Assembly (NCBI GenBank): GCA_052387955.1
Contig: JBQTIQ010000018.1
Span: 11,660 to 75,659 of the forward strand
Direction of reading: 5' to 3'
DNA from: JBQTIQ01 sp052387955
GTDB lineage: Bacteria; Actinomycetota; Acidimicrobiia; Acidimicrobiales; JACDCH01
DNA length: 64,000 bases
Within the stretch, counting starts at the first letter, position 1, and each line of letters begins with the position of its first letter. The position numbers were made by a program, and so were the translations under genes. Below the pieces are notes generated by a model. That model had not been told where the DNA came from and did not search any database. It saw nothing but the letters and a program-made list of their open reading frames with translations. Of this stretch, positions 42,789-51,367 are shown in pieces.

Positions 42789-44065
42789 CGGGCCGGAGCG
42801 GGCCCGGGCGACGGTGTGGCCCGCACCTTGGTGATGGCGTGGTGGTCGACGGCGAGGACCTGCAGCACCCAGCCGTTCACCTCGGCGCGGTCCCCGGGGC
42901 GGTCGGGGAGGCGGTCGAGACGGTCGAGGATGAAGCCGGCCACCGTGGTGTAGGGGCCGTCGGGCACTCCGACGATGCCGACGTCGACGAGGTCGTGGAC
43001 CGGGAAGCGGCCCGGAAGGATCAACGAGCCACCAGGGCCGTGGTCCACGCCGAGGACGTCGCGGTCGGTCTCGTCCTGGATCTCGCCGACCAGCTCCTCC
43101 ACCAGGTCCTCGACGGTCACGATCCCGTCGGCCGCCCCGTGCTCGTCGACCACCACCGCCAGCTGCGCCCGCCGGGCCTGCAACTCGTGGAGGGCGTCGA
43201 GCACCAGGGCCGACTCGGCCAGCGCCGGTACCGGCGACGCCAGCTCCCCGGTCGGCCGGTCGCCGCCGTCGAGCAGGTCGCGCAGATGGACCACCCCGAC
43301 GACGTCGTCGAGGTTGGCGCCGGGGGCCACCGGCGCCCGGGAGTGCCCGCTCGCCGCCAGCGCCGCCAATCCGTCCCTCGCCGGCCGGTCGGCATCGAGG
43401 ACGAACACGTCGGGGCGGGGCCGGAGCACCTCGGCCAGTCGGCGTTCGGCAACCTCGAACGCTCCCTCGATGATGAGGCGCTGCTTGGCCGTGAAGGCGG
43501 TCTGGGCGGCGACGAGGTCGCGCACCTCCTCGTCGGTGACGGCCTCGCGTTGGCGGGTCGGGTCGGCACCCAGCAGCCGCACCACCAGGTCGGCGGACCG
43601 CGACAGCATCCACACGACCGGGCGCATGAGACGGGCCACGGCACTCAGGGGACGGGCGGCGGCGAGCGCCCATCCCTCGGCGCGCTGCATCGCCACCCGC
43701 TTCGGGGCCAGCTCCCCGAGCACCAGCGTGGCGTAGGCCAAAGCCAGGGTGACCACGACGACGGCCACCGGCTCGGCGGCCCCGCCGAGGAACGCCAGCG
43801 GCTCCCGAAACGGCTCGGCCAACGAGACCGCCGCCGCCGCCGAGGCCAGGAACCCGGCGAGGGTGATCCCGATCTGGATGGTGGCCAGGAACCGGTTCGG
43901 GTCGCGGGCCAGCCGGGCCACCAAGGCGCCACGGGCGGATTCGGCCTCCAGCCGTCGCAGCTGGCCCTCGCGCAGCGAGACCAGGGCGATCTCGGTGCCG
44001 GCGAAGACGGCGTTGAGCACCACCAGTACCGTGACCAGGGCCAGCTCCGGCAGCACCGCGTTCAA
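42740..44065 (-). CDS. CNNM/CorC-family membrane protein (DUF21-CBS-transporter-associated domain)
   Basis: A 441-residue protein of the hemolysin-C/CNNM family. The DUF21 membrane domain (residues ~1-190) has FAGTEIALVSL and VLGELAPKRVAM. Two CBS motifs follow (~215-340), the second ending in VVVDEHGAADGIVTVEDL with LVEELVGEIQDE. A C-terminal CorC/HlyC domain (~350-430; LPGRFPVHDLVD, YTTVAGFIL) closes it. Family members are linked to magnesium or cobalt efflux. The stop lies inside the end of the convergent deacetylase gene. Confidence 0.93.
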   Translation of the reverse strand: MNAVLPELALVTVLVVLNAVFAGTEIALVSLREGQLRRLEAESARGALVARLARDPNRFLATIQIGITLAGFLASAAAAVSLAEPFREPLAFLGGAAEPVAVVVVTLALAYATLVLGELAPKRVAMQRAEGWALAAARPLSAVARLMRPVVWMLSRSADLVVRLLGADPTRQREAVTDEEVRDLVAAQTAFTAKQRLIIEGAFEVAERRLAEVLRPRPDVFVLDADRPARDGLAALAASGHSRAPVAPGANLDDVVGVVHLRDLLDGGDRPTGELASPVPALAESALVLDALHELQARRAQLAVVVDEHGAADGIVTVEDLVEELVGEIQDETDRDVLGVDHGPGGSLILPGRFPVHDLVDVGIVGVPDGPYTTVAGFILDRLDRLPDRPGDRAEVNGWVLQVLAVDHHAITKVRATPSPGPAPARQFAGAGRASSSARAR

Positions 44066-44221
44066 CGCTCAGCCGTCGTCTGCCAACGGTCCCGGCGACC
44101 GTCCCGGGCCGTGGTGGACGACAGCCGGCGAGCCCGACGGCCGGCGTTCATGGTCCGCTCGCCCGCCGGCGGCGTTGACCGCTCACCTGGTGTGGCACCT
44201 TCCCTGGCCCGGAGCGGTGCG

Positions 44222-44713
44222 TCACCGGCGGGTGTGTTCGTCGTCCCGAGGCGCCCCGACCGGGCCGAGCCCGGTCGTGAGGGCCCGGACGGCGGCCGGC
44301 ACCGTGTCCATGACCGGCACGAGGCGGTCGAAATGGACGGTATCCAGCATCCGGCGCACGGCGGTTTGGCGGCACGCGACCGTGACATCGCCGTCGTGCT
44401 CCCGGACCCGGCGGATCCCGGCGATGAGGGCGCCCAGGCCGGCGGAGTCGACGAAGGTGGCCGCCGAGAGGTCGATCACGAGGCGACGAGTCCTCGACAG
44501 GGCGGTCAGCGCGGCCCGGAGGTTGCCCACGGTGACGACGTCGAGGTCGCCGTCCGGACGGAACACGACACAGCCCTCGACGTCGTGAAGGTCGAAGGGC
44601 AGCTCGGACCGGGGGGCCGAGGGATGGGCGCTACGCCCGACGGCGGCTGGGCGGCCGAGGTCGTCTCGGGTAGCGGAGGGCAGCTCATTGTCGAGGCAAC
44701 GTCTGAACGTCAT
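44222..44713 (-). CDS. STAS-domain protein (anti-sigma factor antagonist type)
   Basis: A 163-residue protein with a poorly conserved N-terminal ~40 residues and a STAS domain (PF01740). The phosphorylatable serine lies in LVIDLSAATFVDSAGLGALI. Such proteins act in partner-switching: when unphosphorylated they bind an anti-sigma kinase and free a sigma factor. No cognate serine kinase (RsbW-type) or sigma gene is directly adjacent; the nearest regulators are the histidine kinase and response regulator upstream on the same strand, 200 bp away. The C-terminus (GAPRDDEHTRR) is short and charged. Confidence 0.85.
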   Translation of the reverse strand: MTFRRCLDNELPSATRDDLGRPAAVGRSAHPSAPRSELPFDLHDVEGCVVFRPDGDLDVVTVGNLRAALTALSRTRRLVIDLSAATFVDSAGLGALIAGIRRVREHDGDVTVACRQTAVRRMLDTVHFDRLVPVMDTVPAAVRALTTGLGPVGAPRDDEHTRR

Positions 44714-44912
44714 GGTCGGCGCCGGCTCCTTGGGGCCGAGGTGTGGCCGGGACGGGTGCCCGGCCCGGCCTCGTCGAGTGTCGGGGGCCCAACTGAGAGC
44801 GCACCAAGAGGGAGCTGAGACTCTTCTTCGGTAGGCCGAGCGGCGTCGGCGCGAACCGGGCGCGCCGTCCGGACGCCGCCGGCCGCCCGGTGCCGTCCAG
44901 CCCCTGCCGGCC

Positions 44913-46337
44913 CTACGCCGGCGCCGTGCCCGGGTCGGCAGAAGGCAGGTGGAGCGCGACGCGGGTGCCGTCGGGGCCGGTGGCGATGGCCACCGTGCCG
45001 CGATGGGCTTCGACGACGGCCGCCACGACGGCCAGGCCCAGCCCGCTGCGACTTTCGGTGCCCGGTCGTGGCCCCGGTCCGCTCACGAACGGCTCGAGCA
45101 CCCGGTCGCGAATGCTCGGGTCGATGCCCGGACCGTCGTCGGCCACCGTGATGACGACCTCGCCGCCGGCGGGTACGGCGGCGCTGACATCGACGCAGGT
45201 GCCGGGGGGACCGTGATGGTGGGCGTTGGTCACCAGGTTCAGCACCGCCTGGGCGATCCGGTCACCGTCCGCCCACGCGCAGGCACCAGCAGGCGGGTCG
45301 TGCACCGTCACCCCGTCGATGTCGAGCCCGGTGAGACGGAAGCGGAGATCGGCGAAGAAGCGGTCGAGGGGGAGCTCGGCGGCGACGAGGAAGCCCTCGC
45401 CGCTGGACCGGGCCAGGGCCATCAAGTCGTCGACCAGCCGGCCCATGCGTCGTAGCTCAGCGGCCACCACCTGGCTGGCGGGGCTGGGGCCACCGGGGCG
45501 GCCGGGACCGGGGGTGTCGAGCAGCTCGAGGTGGCCGCGGGCGATGGTCAGGGGGGTGCGCAGCTCGTGGGACACGGTGGCCAGGAACCGGCGGCGGCTC
45601 TCGGCCGCCTCCTCGAGACGGTCGAGCATCCGGTTGAACTCCCGGGCCAGCAGGGCCACCTCGTCGTTGCGGGCGGGCTGGGGGACCCGGGTCGACAGGT
45701 CCTGGTCCTGGGTCGCCCGAGCGGCGGCGGCCACCTGGCGCAGCGGGGCCAGCGCGGCCCGCAGGACGAAGGCCGACAGCGGCGCTCCCAGCGCCAGGCT
45801 GGCGCCGGCGGCCAGCCCGAGACGGCCGAGGGCGGAGACGGACTCGGTCCGGATCTCCTCCAGCGACCCGGCCACGGCGAAGGTGGCCCCGATGGGGCCC
45901 TCGCGCAGGCGGACCGGCGTGGTCAGGACCCGTACCTCGCCCTCGACGGTGCCGACCGTCTCGAGCTGGCCCGGCGTACCCGACGGCAGCTGCCCCCGCT
46001 CAGCCAGGCGGAGCAACGGTCCGGGGCCGACAGCCGAGGTGCGGGGCGGGCCGCCGTCGAGGCGGATGATGCTGTAGTACGTGTCCGACCCCGGGTTTAC
46101 CCGCAGGTACCGGTCGACGGCCTCGGCCAACGCCAGGCGTTCGTCGCCGTCGCCTCGCTGGGCGAGCACCTCGTCCACGGTGCGCTCGAAACGAGACTGC
46201 TCGCGCCGCAAGGCGCCGTCGAGGTCGTCCTGGCCGGCGATGAGCAACAGCTCGAAGGCGACGAACGTGGCCAGGGCGAGGCTGGCCATCAGCACGGCCG
46301 TGGCCAGCAGGGCCACCCGTAGGGTCAGCGAACGCAT
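44913..46337 (-). CDS. Sensor histidine kinase
   Basis: A 474-residue membrane kinase. The first helix (TLRVALLATAVLMASLALATF) and a second near residues 170-190 (LGLAAGASLALGAPLSAFV) enclose a ~125-residue outer sensor domain. A HAMP region follows, then HisKA with the phospho-acceptor histidine in FLATVSHELRTPLTIARGHL and the ATPase domain with N, G1 and G2 boxes (NLVTNAHHH, DDGPGIDP, GLGLAVVAAVVEAH). Its ATG lies 3 bp after the stop of the response regulator, so they form one operon. The architecture matches PhoR/TcrY-like actinobacterial kinases. Confidence 0.95.
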   Translation of the reverse strand: MRSLTLRVALLATAVLMASLALATFVAFELLLIAGQDDLDGALRREQSRFERTVDEVLAQRGDGDERLALAEAVDRYLRVNPGSDTYYSIIRLDGGPPRTSAVGPGPLLRLAERGQLPSGTPGQLETVGTVEGEVRVLTTPVRLREGPIGATFAVAGSLEEIRTESVSALGRLGLAAGASLALGAPLSAFVLRAALAPLRQVAAAARATQDQDLSTRVPQPARNDEVALLAREFNRMLDRLEEAAESRRRFLATVSHELRTPLTIARGHLELLDTPGPGRPGGPSPASQVVAAELRRMGRLVDDLMALARSSGEGFLVAAELPLDRFFADLRFRLTGLDIDGVTVHDPPAGACAWADGDRIAQAVLNLVTNAHHHGPPGTCVDVSAAVPAGGEVVITVADDGPGIDPSIRDRVLEPFVSGPGPRPGTESRSGLGLAVVAAVVEAHRGTVAIATGPDGTRVALHLPSADPGTAPA

Positions 46338-46340
46338 CGG

Positions 46341-46997
46341 TTAGCCCTGGAACCGGTAGCCGACCCCGCGGACGGTCTCGATCATGTCGGCTCCCAGCTT
46401 GCGGCGCAGGTAGCCCACGTACACCTCGGCCACGTTCGAGCCGGGGTCGAAGTCGTAGCCCCACACCTGGTCCAGGAGCTGAGCCTGTGACAGCGCTTGG
46501 CCGGGGTGGCGCAGGAAGGTCTCCAACAGGCGGAACTCGCGGGCGCTCAGGCCCACGGTGCGGCCGTCGACCTCGGTGGTATGGGCATGCAGGTCCAGGG
46601 CGATGCGCCCGTGGCGCAGCACGGTCGCGACCGGCTGGGACCGCGAACGCAGCCGGGCGTGGATACGGGCCAACAGCTCCGAGAAGCTGAACGGCTTGAC
46701 CAGGTAGTCGTCGGCGCCGGCGTTGAGGCTGGCCACCCGGTCAGCGACGGCGTCCTTGGCCGTGAGCACGATCACCGGTAGGTCGGGCCGCTGCTCCCGC
46801 AGCCGGGCCAGGACCTCGCTGCCGTCCAACTCCGGGAGCATCAGGTCGAGCACCACAAGGTCGACGCCGGCGCCGAGGGCCAGGCCGAGCCCGCGCCGGC
46901 CGTCGTGGGCGACGAGCACGTTGAAGCCGTGGGCCTGCAGCCCCTGTTCGAGGAAAGCGGCGATCCGCACCTCGTCCTCCACCACCACTACCTTCAC
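46341..46997 (-). CDS. OmpR/PhoP-family response regulator
   Basis: A 218-residue regulator. The receiver domain has the acidic pair ED at residues 7-8, the phospho-acceptor Asp51 in VVLDLMLPELDG, and the lysine in DDYLVKPFSF. The C-terminal winged helix has LSAREFRLLETFLRHPGQ, LLDQVWGYDFDPGSN and VRGVGYRF. I chose GTG 46997, directly before KVVVVEDEVRI; longer upstream starts add non-conserved residues. It is transcribed with the kinase. A TCTCAGC-CCCC-TCACAGC site in its own promoter region suggests autoregulation in the PhoP manner. Confidence 0.93.
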   Translation of the reverse strand: MKVVVVEDEVRIAAFLEQGLQAHGFNVLVAHDGRRGLGLALGAGVDLVVLDLMLPELDGSEVLARLREQRPDLPVIVLTAKDAVADRVASLNAGADDYLVKPFSFSELLARIHARLRSRSQPVATVLRHGRIALDLHAHTTEVDGRTVGLSAREFRLLETFLRHPGQALSQAQLLDQVWGYDFDPGSNVAEVYVGYLRRKLGADMIETVRGVGYRFQG

Positions 46998-47089
46998 CCC
47001 GCCCAGGTAACCCGGCGTGGGCGGTGCCGCGCACATCGGGCCCCGGCGGCGTCGGCGGAACAAGGCACCAGCACAGGGCCTGAGAGAAG

Positions 47090-47107
47090 TCTCAGCCCCC
47101 TCACAGC
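47090..47107. promoter_or_regulatory. PhoP-box-like direct repeat
   Basis: TCTCAGC-CCCC-TCACAGC is an 18-bp site with two 7-bp direct repeats and a 4-bp spacer. It matches 13 of 14 defined positions of the TCACAGC-N4-TCACAGC motif described for mycobacterial PhoP. It overlaps a palindrome CTGAGA-GAAG-TCTCAG at 47080-47095. The site lies between the divergent response-regulator gene (start 46997) and the small secreted-protein gene (start 47160), about 53 bp before the latter. Confidence 0.6.
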
Positions 47108-47159
47108 ATCCTCTTGGCCGGCCCCGGCACCATGGCCAGACCATGGAGCCGGGACCAGC

Positions 47160-47324
47160 ATGGCGATGCGAACGACCAGAGCCGCCAAGGCCGTCGCCGC
47201 AGCCCTCGTCGCCGCCGCGCTGACGCTGGCCGGCGTCGCCCTGTCGCGCACCGACGACCCCCAACCCGTGCACGAGATCGACCTGAGGGACCACCCACCG
47301 CCCGGCCTCGTCGGCCCGCGCTGA
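47160..47324 (+). CDS. Very small secreted or membrane peptide
   Basis: A 54-residue frame starting ATGGCGATG, with GGAG about 10 bp upstream. It has a basic start (MAMRTTRAAK) and a hydrophobic segment AVAAALVAAALTLAGVAL that can be a signal peptide or a single membrane helix. The short polar tail (TDDPQPVHEIDLRDHPPPGL) is rich in Asp, His and Pro, which could hold a metal. It is divergent from the two-component operon and sits just behind a PhoP-like box, so it is probably a target of that system. No family is recognised. Confidence 0.5.
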   Translation: MAMRTTRAAKAVAAALVAAALTLAGVALSRTDDPQPVHEIDLRDHPPPGLVGPR

Positions 47325-47395
47325 CCGCGACGTCAGTGCTAGAGACGATCTCGGTCCTGTTGGATATCTGGCGGTAGGTTCCGCCGGCGGCCGCC

Positions 47396-50392
47396 TCAGC
47401 CGGCGCCGGCCACGATCGCCCCCGCAACCTGGTCGGCGACCGCCGGCCGGAGGGCGGCCACGCCGCCGTACAGCCACGCCAGGCCGACGCCGGGTTGGCT
47501 GCCGAGGTAGGCTGACGTCGGCTCCGGCAACCCGGCGGGGTCGGAGAGCAGGAGCGGGCCGCCCTTGGCGGCGATGTGGGCGCCACCGGCCAGGGCGTCG
47601 GGGAACTCGGTGCCGGTGGCGACGCCGACGACCTCGGGGGAGGCGAAGAAGGTGGCTGCCACCAGCGCCGCGGTCTGGTAGCGGTCGGCTCCGACCAGGG
47701 GCGCCGCGCCAGGGTCGGCGAGGGCGGCGGGCCCTCCCACCGCAGTGCGGGCGACACCGGGGTGGGCGGCCAGGTACGAGGCGGTGGCGGCGGCCTGGAC
47801 GGCGCCATCGGTGAGGAGCACGGCGGCGTCGCCGTCGGCGGCGGCGGCGGCGCCGGCGGTCACCGCGTCCGGGAAATTCCTGCCCGTCACCTCGAGCACC
47901 GTGCCCGGGTTGTCCAGTCCCTGGTCGGCGACCACCACCGCGGTGGCGAACCGGTCGTCGCCGCCCAGGCGGAGCACCGGGTAGCCCGTCGCGCTCAACT
48001 CGGCGGCGACTGCCGGGGCCAGCGCCGTCGGCCCGCCGAGCAGGTACACGGTCCCTCCGCTGTCGAGGACCCGTAGGATCTCGGCTCGGGCCCGCCCGTC
48101 GAGCTCGGCCGGACCGGTGAGCAGCAGCGGCCCTTGCCTGGCCACCGCCAGCGGGGTACCGACGAGGGCGTCGGCGAAGCTGTCGGACCGGGCCAGCACG
48201 ACCGCCTCGGCGCCGCCGTCGGGGAAGCTGTCCCGGGCGATGGCGACCGCGGTGGCGACGCGGTCGTCGGCTCCGAGGCGCTGCACCTGTTGGGACCCGA
48301 AGGCGGCCAGGGCGTCGACGGCGTCGATCCGGCCGGCGCCGGCAGCCTCGGGGCCGTCGAGCATCGGCCGGGCGGTCGCCACCAGAGCCGAGCGGACCGC
48401 GGCCGGGCCGGCGACCGGGTCGCGCTGGCGCAACAGGGCAGCCACCGCGGCCACGTGGGGCGCCGCCGCCGACGTCCCGAAGAACCGGGGCGGCGCGCCG
48501 GACAGGAACGTCGTCCGCACGCCGTCGGAGGCGACCAGGTCGGGCTTGGCCAGGACCAGCGGGGCCGCAAGGGCGGGCGCCGGCGCCCCGCCGGTGGCAG
48601 GGCCGAAGCGCAGGGTCACCGGGCCCCGGGAGGAGAACTCCTCGACCCGGGCGCCGTCGAAGAAGGCGGTCGCGGCCACCGTGATGGCGGCGTCGGTGCC
48701 GCCGTGGCCGAAGATCTCGTGGCCGACGGTGTCACCGCCGGTCACCGACGTGTGCTCCGGCGCCGCCGTCTGGGCACCGCTGTGAAAGACGACCATCTTG
48801 AACCGGGGCTCGGCGCCGCCGGGCGAACGGGCCACCACGAGCTGCAGCTCCTCGTCGGTCCCGCTGGTGTTCTCGTAGGAGAGCAGCTCGACCGGGGCGC
48901 CGTTGGCCACGTTGTCGTCGAGCGATGCCGTGACCCCGGTCGAGCCCCGCAGAAGGTAGGCGTCGAGATCGGTGACCACCCCGTCGAGCGGCTCGGCCCA
49001 TTGGAGGTCGACGACCACCGATTGGCCGGCCGGGACCGTGAACCGGTACGTGGTGTCGGTCCCCCCCGAACCGTCGAAGTCGTGACAGCCGATGTTGGGC
49101 CCCAAGGCCGGTGACGTCACTGGGCATGGTGCCGTTCGGAACGAGGGCGTCTCGTAGCCGCTGCCGGGCGCGTGCTGGTTGCCGGCGGCCGACACGTACA
49201 CGGCGCCGGCGTCGCGGGCTGCGGTCACGGCCTGGGCTACCGCGCCATCCTGGAAGAACGGCTCGTCGAGGTAGGTGACGTCGTCGACGAGCACGTCGGC
49301 GCCGGTCGCCACCAGGTCGGCGATGGCGCCGGCGTAGGCGTCCTTGCCGAGGGCCGCGGTGGCGAAGGCCAACGTGGCCCCCGGGGCCAGGTCGTGGACG
49401 ATCTGGAGCATCGCCCGTCCCTCGTCCACCACGTCCTCCGCCGGCCCCGGGAACTCGGCCCGCACCTGCACCGGCAACGCCCGCCCGCACGGGTTGCCCG
49501 GGCCCGGGAGGTCACCGCTGGCCACGTCCTGGGCGGCGTCGGTGGCGCCCACGGCCCGGTCGTAGCTGTCGGACAGCACGCCCACGGTGACGCCGGTGCC
49601 GTCGACACCGAACATCTCCCGGGCCAGGTCGGCCCGGAGGTGGGCGTCGCCTTCGCTGATGGCGGAACCGCACACGACCGCCGAGGGGGCAGCCGGTGCG
49701 GTGCCGGCGACCGGTCGGCCGACGCCGGCCACCACCGGAGCGAGGGCCTCGCTCACCGCCATGACACCCTCGACGGCCGCGACCGGGCCGAGGTCGCCGG
49801 CGGCCACCCCCAGCGTCAGCCGCCGGCCCCCGTCGGCGACGTAGGTGATCGCGGCGCCGGCCTGGCGGAGACGGTCGAGCAATGCCGGGCCGGCGTCGGT
49901 GACCCGGGCGTAGACGAGGGGGCGGCCGGCGGCGTCGTGCAGCAGGCTGGCCGGGCCCCGGGCGGGCAGGCCGGCAGCCTCGGAGGCGTCCGGCGCCGAC
50001 ATCGGTCGGCCGGTGGCCCCGGCCGCCACCGCCAGGCGGGCCAGGCGGGGGCTGAGCCGGGCGTGCTTGCCCGCGGTGGGCGTCGCTGCGCTCCTGCCCC
50101 CACAGGCTGTCGCCGGCGGTCTCGCGGCGGCGACGGCGACCTCCGAGCCGATCCGTTCGCACATCGCGAGCTGATGGGGCCTGGCATCGGCTGCACCCGC
50201 CAGCCCGTCACGATGGCCGGCGGCGGCGTCGCCCGTGACCAGGAGCGGGGCCGGTGGACCGGCGTTCGCCGCGCTGGGCGCGGCCACGGCGAGCATGGCT
50301 GTGGCCAGGACCGCGGCGATGAGCAGGGCTGTGGCCGGCCGGGCCCGCACGGCCCGGGCTGTCGTCGTCGCCGCAACCCGCCGACACCGCAT
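47396..50392 (-). CDS. Secreted S8-family serine peptidase with three CWB2 repeats
   Basis: A 998-residue exported protein. A basic start and the core TALLIAAVLATAMLAVAAPS form the signal peptide. Residues 84-105 come from an interspersed repeat. The S8 domain (~255-690) has the aspartate motif TVGVLSDSYD (~267), the oxyanion-hole region VYVSAAGNQ and the serine motif FGTSAAAPHVAAVAALL (~640). A jelly-roll-like segment (DTTYRFTVPAGQSVVVDL) is inserted in the middle. The usual His-Gly motif is not visible; DEGRAMLQIVHD occupies that area. Three CWB2 repeats (~702-998; RVATAVAIA, ADALVG, YLLGG) would hold the enzyme on the cell wall. The start is ATG 50392. Confidence 0.88.
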   Translation of the reverse strand: MRCRRVAATTTARAVRARPATALLIAAVLATAMLAVAAPSAANAGPPAPLLVTGDAAAGHRDGLAGAADARPHQLAMCERIGSEVAVAAARPPATACGGRSAATPTAGKHARLSPRLARLAVAAGATGRPMSAPDASEAAGLPARGPASLLHDAAGRPLVYARVTDAGPALLDRLRQAGAAITYVADGGRRLTLGVAAGDLGPVAAVEGVMAVSEALAPVVAGVGRPVAGTAPAAPSAVVCGSAISEGDAHLRADLAREMFGVDGTGVTVGVLSDSYDRAVGATDAAQDVASGDLPGPGNPCGRALPVQVRAEFPGPAEDVVDEGRAMLQIVHDLAPGATLAFATAALGKDAYAGAIADLVATGADVLVDDVTYLDEPFFQDGAVAQAVTAARDAGAVYVSAAGNQHAPGSGYETPSFRTAPCPVTSPALGPNIGCHDFDGSGGTDTTYRFTVPAGQSVVVDLQWAEPLDGVVTDLDAYLLRGSTGVTASLDDNVANGAPVELLSYENTSGTDEELQLVVARSPGGAEPRFKMVVFHSGAQTAAPEHTSVTGGDTVGHEIFGHGGTDAAITVAATAFFDGARVEEFSSRGPVTLRFGPATGGAPAPALAAPLVLAKPDLVASDGVRTTFLSGAPPRFFGTSAAAPHVAAVAALLRQRDPVAGPAAVRSALVATARPMLDGPEAAGAGRIDAVDALAAFGSQQVQRLGADDRVATAVAIARDSFPDGGAEAVVLARSDSFADALVGTPLAVARQGPLLLTGPAELDGRARAEILRVLDSGGTVYLLGGPTALAPAVAAELSATGYPVLRLGGDDRFATAVVVADQGLDNPGTVLEVTGRNFPDAVTAGAAAAADGDAAVLLTDGAVQAAATASYLAAHPGVARTAVGGPAALADPGAAPLVGADRYQTAALVAATFFASPEVVGVATGTEFPDALAGGAHIAAKGGPLLLSDPAGLPEPTSAYLGSQPGVGLAWLYGGVAALRPAVADQVAGAIVAGAG
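50077..50142 (-). repeat. Palindromic interspersed repeat, copy inside the subtilase gene
   Basis: On the minus strand this encodes EVAVAAARPPATACGGRSAA in the subtilase, directly after the signal peptide region. It is the counterpart of the intergenic copy at 20711-20776, with arms GTCGCCG and CGGCGAC conserved and similarity extending weakly to about 50041. The reading frame is maintained through it. It interrupts no known domain. Confidence 0.6.
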
Positions 50393-50510
50393 CGTTCGCT
50401 CCCTGGTCGCCGCCGCCACGGCAGCCACGGGCCCCGTTCGTCCACCGTCGCGACGTTGTTGTCCTGGTGCATCATCCCACCATCTGGCGCCGCGCCACGG
50501 CCACGACCCC

Positions 50511-50549
50511 GGCCGTGCCGGCACCCACTTTTTGGGGGTCGGCACGGCC
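50511..50549. promoter_or_regulatory. Long hairpin just upstream of the methyltransferase gene
   Basis: GGCCGTGCCG (50511-50520) pairs perfectly with CGGCACGGCC (50540-50549), and ACCC/GGGT can extend the stem around a loop containing CTTTTTGG. It ends 20 bp before the GTG of the methyltransferase and about 119 bp upstream of the divergent subtilase start. It could be an attenuator or leader hairpin for the methyltransferase, or an operator. Confidence 0.45.
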
Positions 50550-50569
50550 CGCTCGTAACCTCGTCGGCC

Positions 50570-51355
50570 GTGCCCAACCCCGAAACCCCGCACGCCGAGC
50601 ACCTCGAGGCCGTCCGGCGGGACTGGAACAGCCGGACCGAGGAATGGCGAGTCCTCTACGACGGTGGGACGTTCCTCGACCACACCATCCGCCAGCGGCT
50701 GGCCCGGGCCCTGGCCCACGTCGACGCCATCGGGGCGAGCGGGCCGGTGCTCGACGTCGGCTGCGGTGCCGGCCAGGCCCTGGTCGAGCTGGCCCAGCGG
50801 GGCCTCGAGGTGCACGGTTGCGACCTGGCCGAAGAGATGGTGGCCGAGTCCCAGGACCGGATGGCCGGCGCCGGCGTCACCGGGGACGTGCGGGTGGCCG
50901 AGGTCGAGTCGCTGCCCTACGAGGACGGGCGGTTCGCCTGGGTGACCGCCCTCGGGGTCATCGAGTACCTCCCCACCGCGACGCGGGCGCTGGCCGAGAT
51001 GGCTCGTGTGCTCGCTCCTCGGGGCCATCTCGTGGTGACCGCCCCCAACCCGCTACGGCTGGCCTATCTGGCCGACCCTGTCGGGGTGGTCCGGGTGCTG
51101 AAGGCCCCGCCCCGAGGTGGGTACCGCCGGCGCTACTTCACCCACGGCAAGCTGGCCCGCACCGTCGCCGCCGCCGGCCTCGGTGTCGTCGAGGTCGTGG
51201 GCCACGGCCTCGGCCCGTTGGCGGTGGCCCGCCGCCCGCTGATGAGCGACGCCAGAGCCGTCGCCCTCGACGGCCGCCTGGCCCGCAGGCTGCCGGCGGC
51301 GCTGGCGTCGCGCCTCGGCGCCAACCTGGTCTGCCTGGCCCGCAAGCCCCATTAG
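50570..51355 (+). CDS. Class I SAM-dependent methyltransferase
   Basis: A 261-residue methyltransferase. Motif I is VLDVGCGAGQALVELAQRG, followed by the acidic loop HGCDLAEEM, motif II region RFAWVTALGVIEYL and motif III LAPRGHLVVTAPNPLRL. The fold is that of the UbiE/COQ5-like group (PF08241). The C-terminal helix region YRRRYFTHGKLARTV may bind substrate. The substrate is not evident. It starts with GTG 50570, is divergent from the subtilase, and its 3' end faces the convergent Pnkp gene with a 12-bp gap. Confidence 0.85.
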   Translation: MPNPETPHAEHLEAVRRDWNSRTEEWRVLYDGGTFLDHTIRQRLARALAHVDAIGASGPVLDVGCGAGQALVELAQRGLEVHGCDLAEEMVAESQDRMAGAGVTGDVRVAEVESLPYEDGRFAWVTALGVIEYLPTATRALAEMARVLAPRGHLVVTAPNPLRLAYLADPVGVVRVLKAPPRGGYRRRYFTHGKLARTVAAAGLGVVEVVGHGLGPLAVARRPLMSDARAVALDGRLARRLPAALASRLGANLVCLARKPH

Positions 51356-51367
51356 CTCTCGGTCCGA

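Noticed and set aside
44222..44713. Anti-sigma kinase partner of the STAS protein nearby
   Set aside because: The adjacent kinase at 44913-46337 is a classic membrane histidine kinase with HAMP and HisKA, not an RsbW-type serine kinase.
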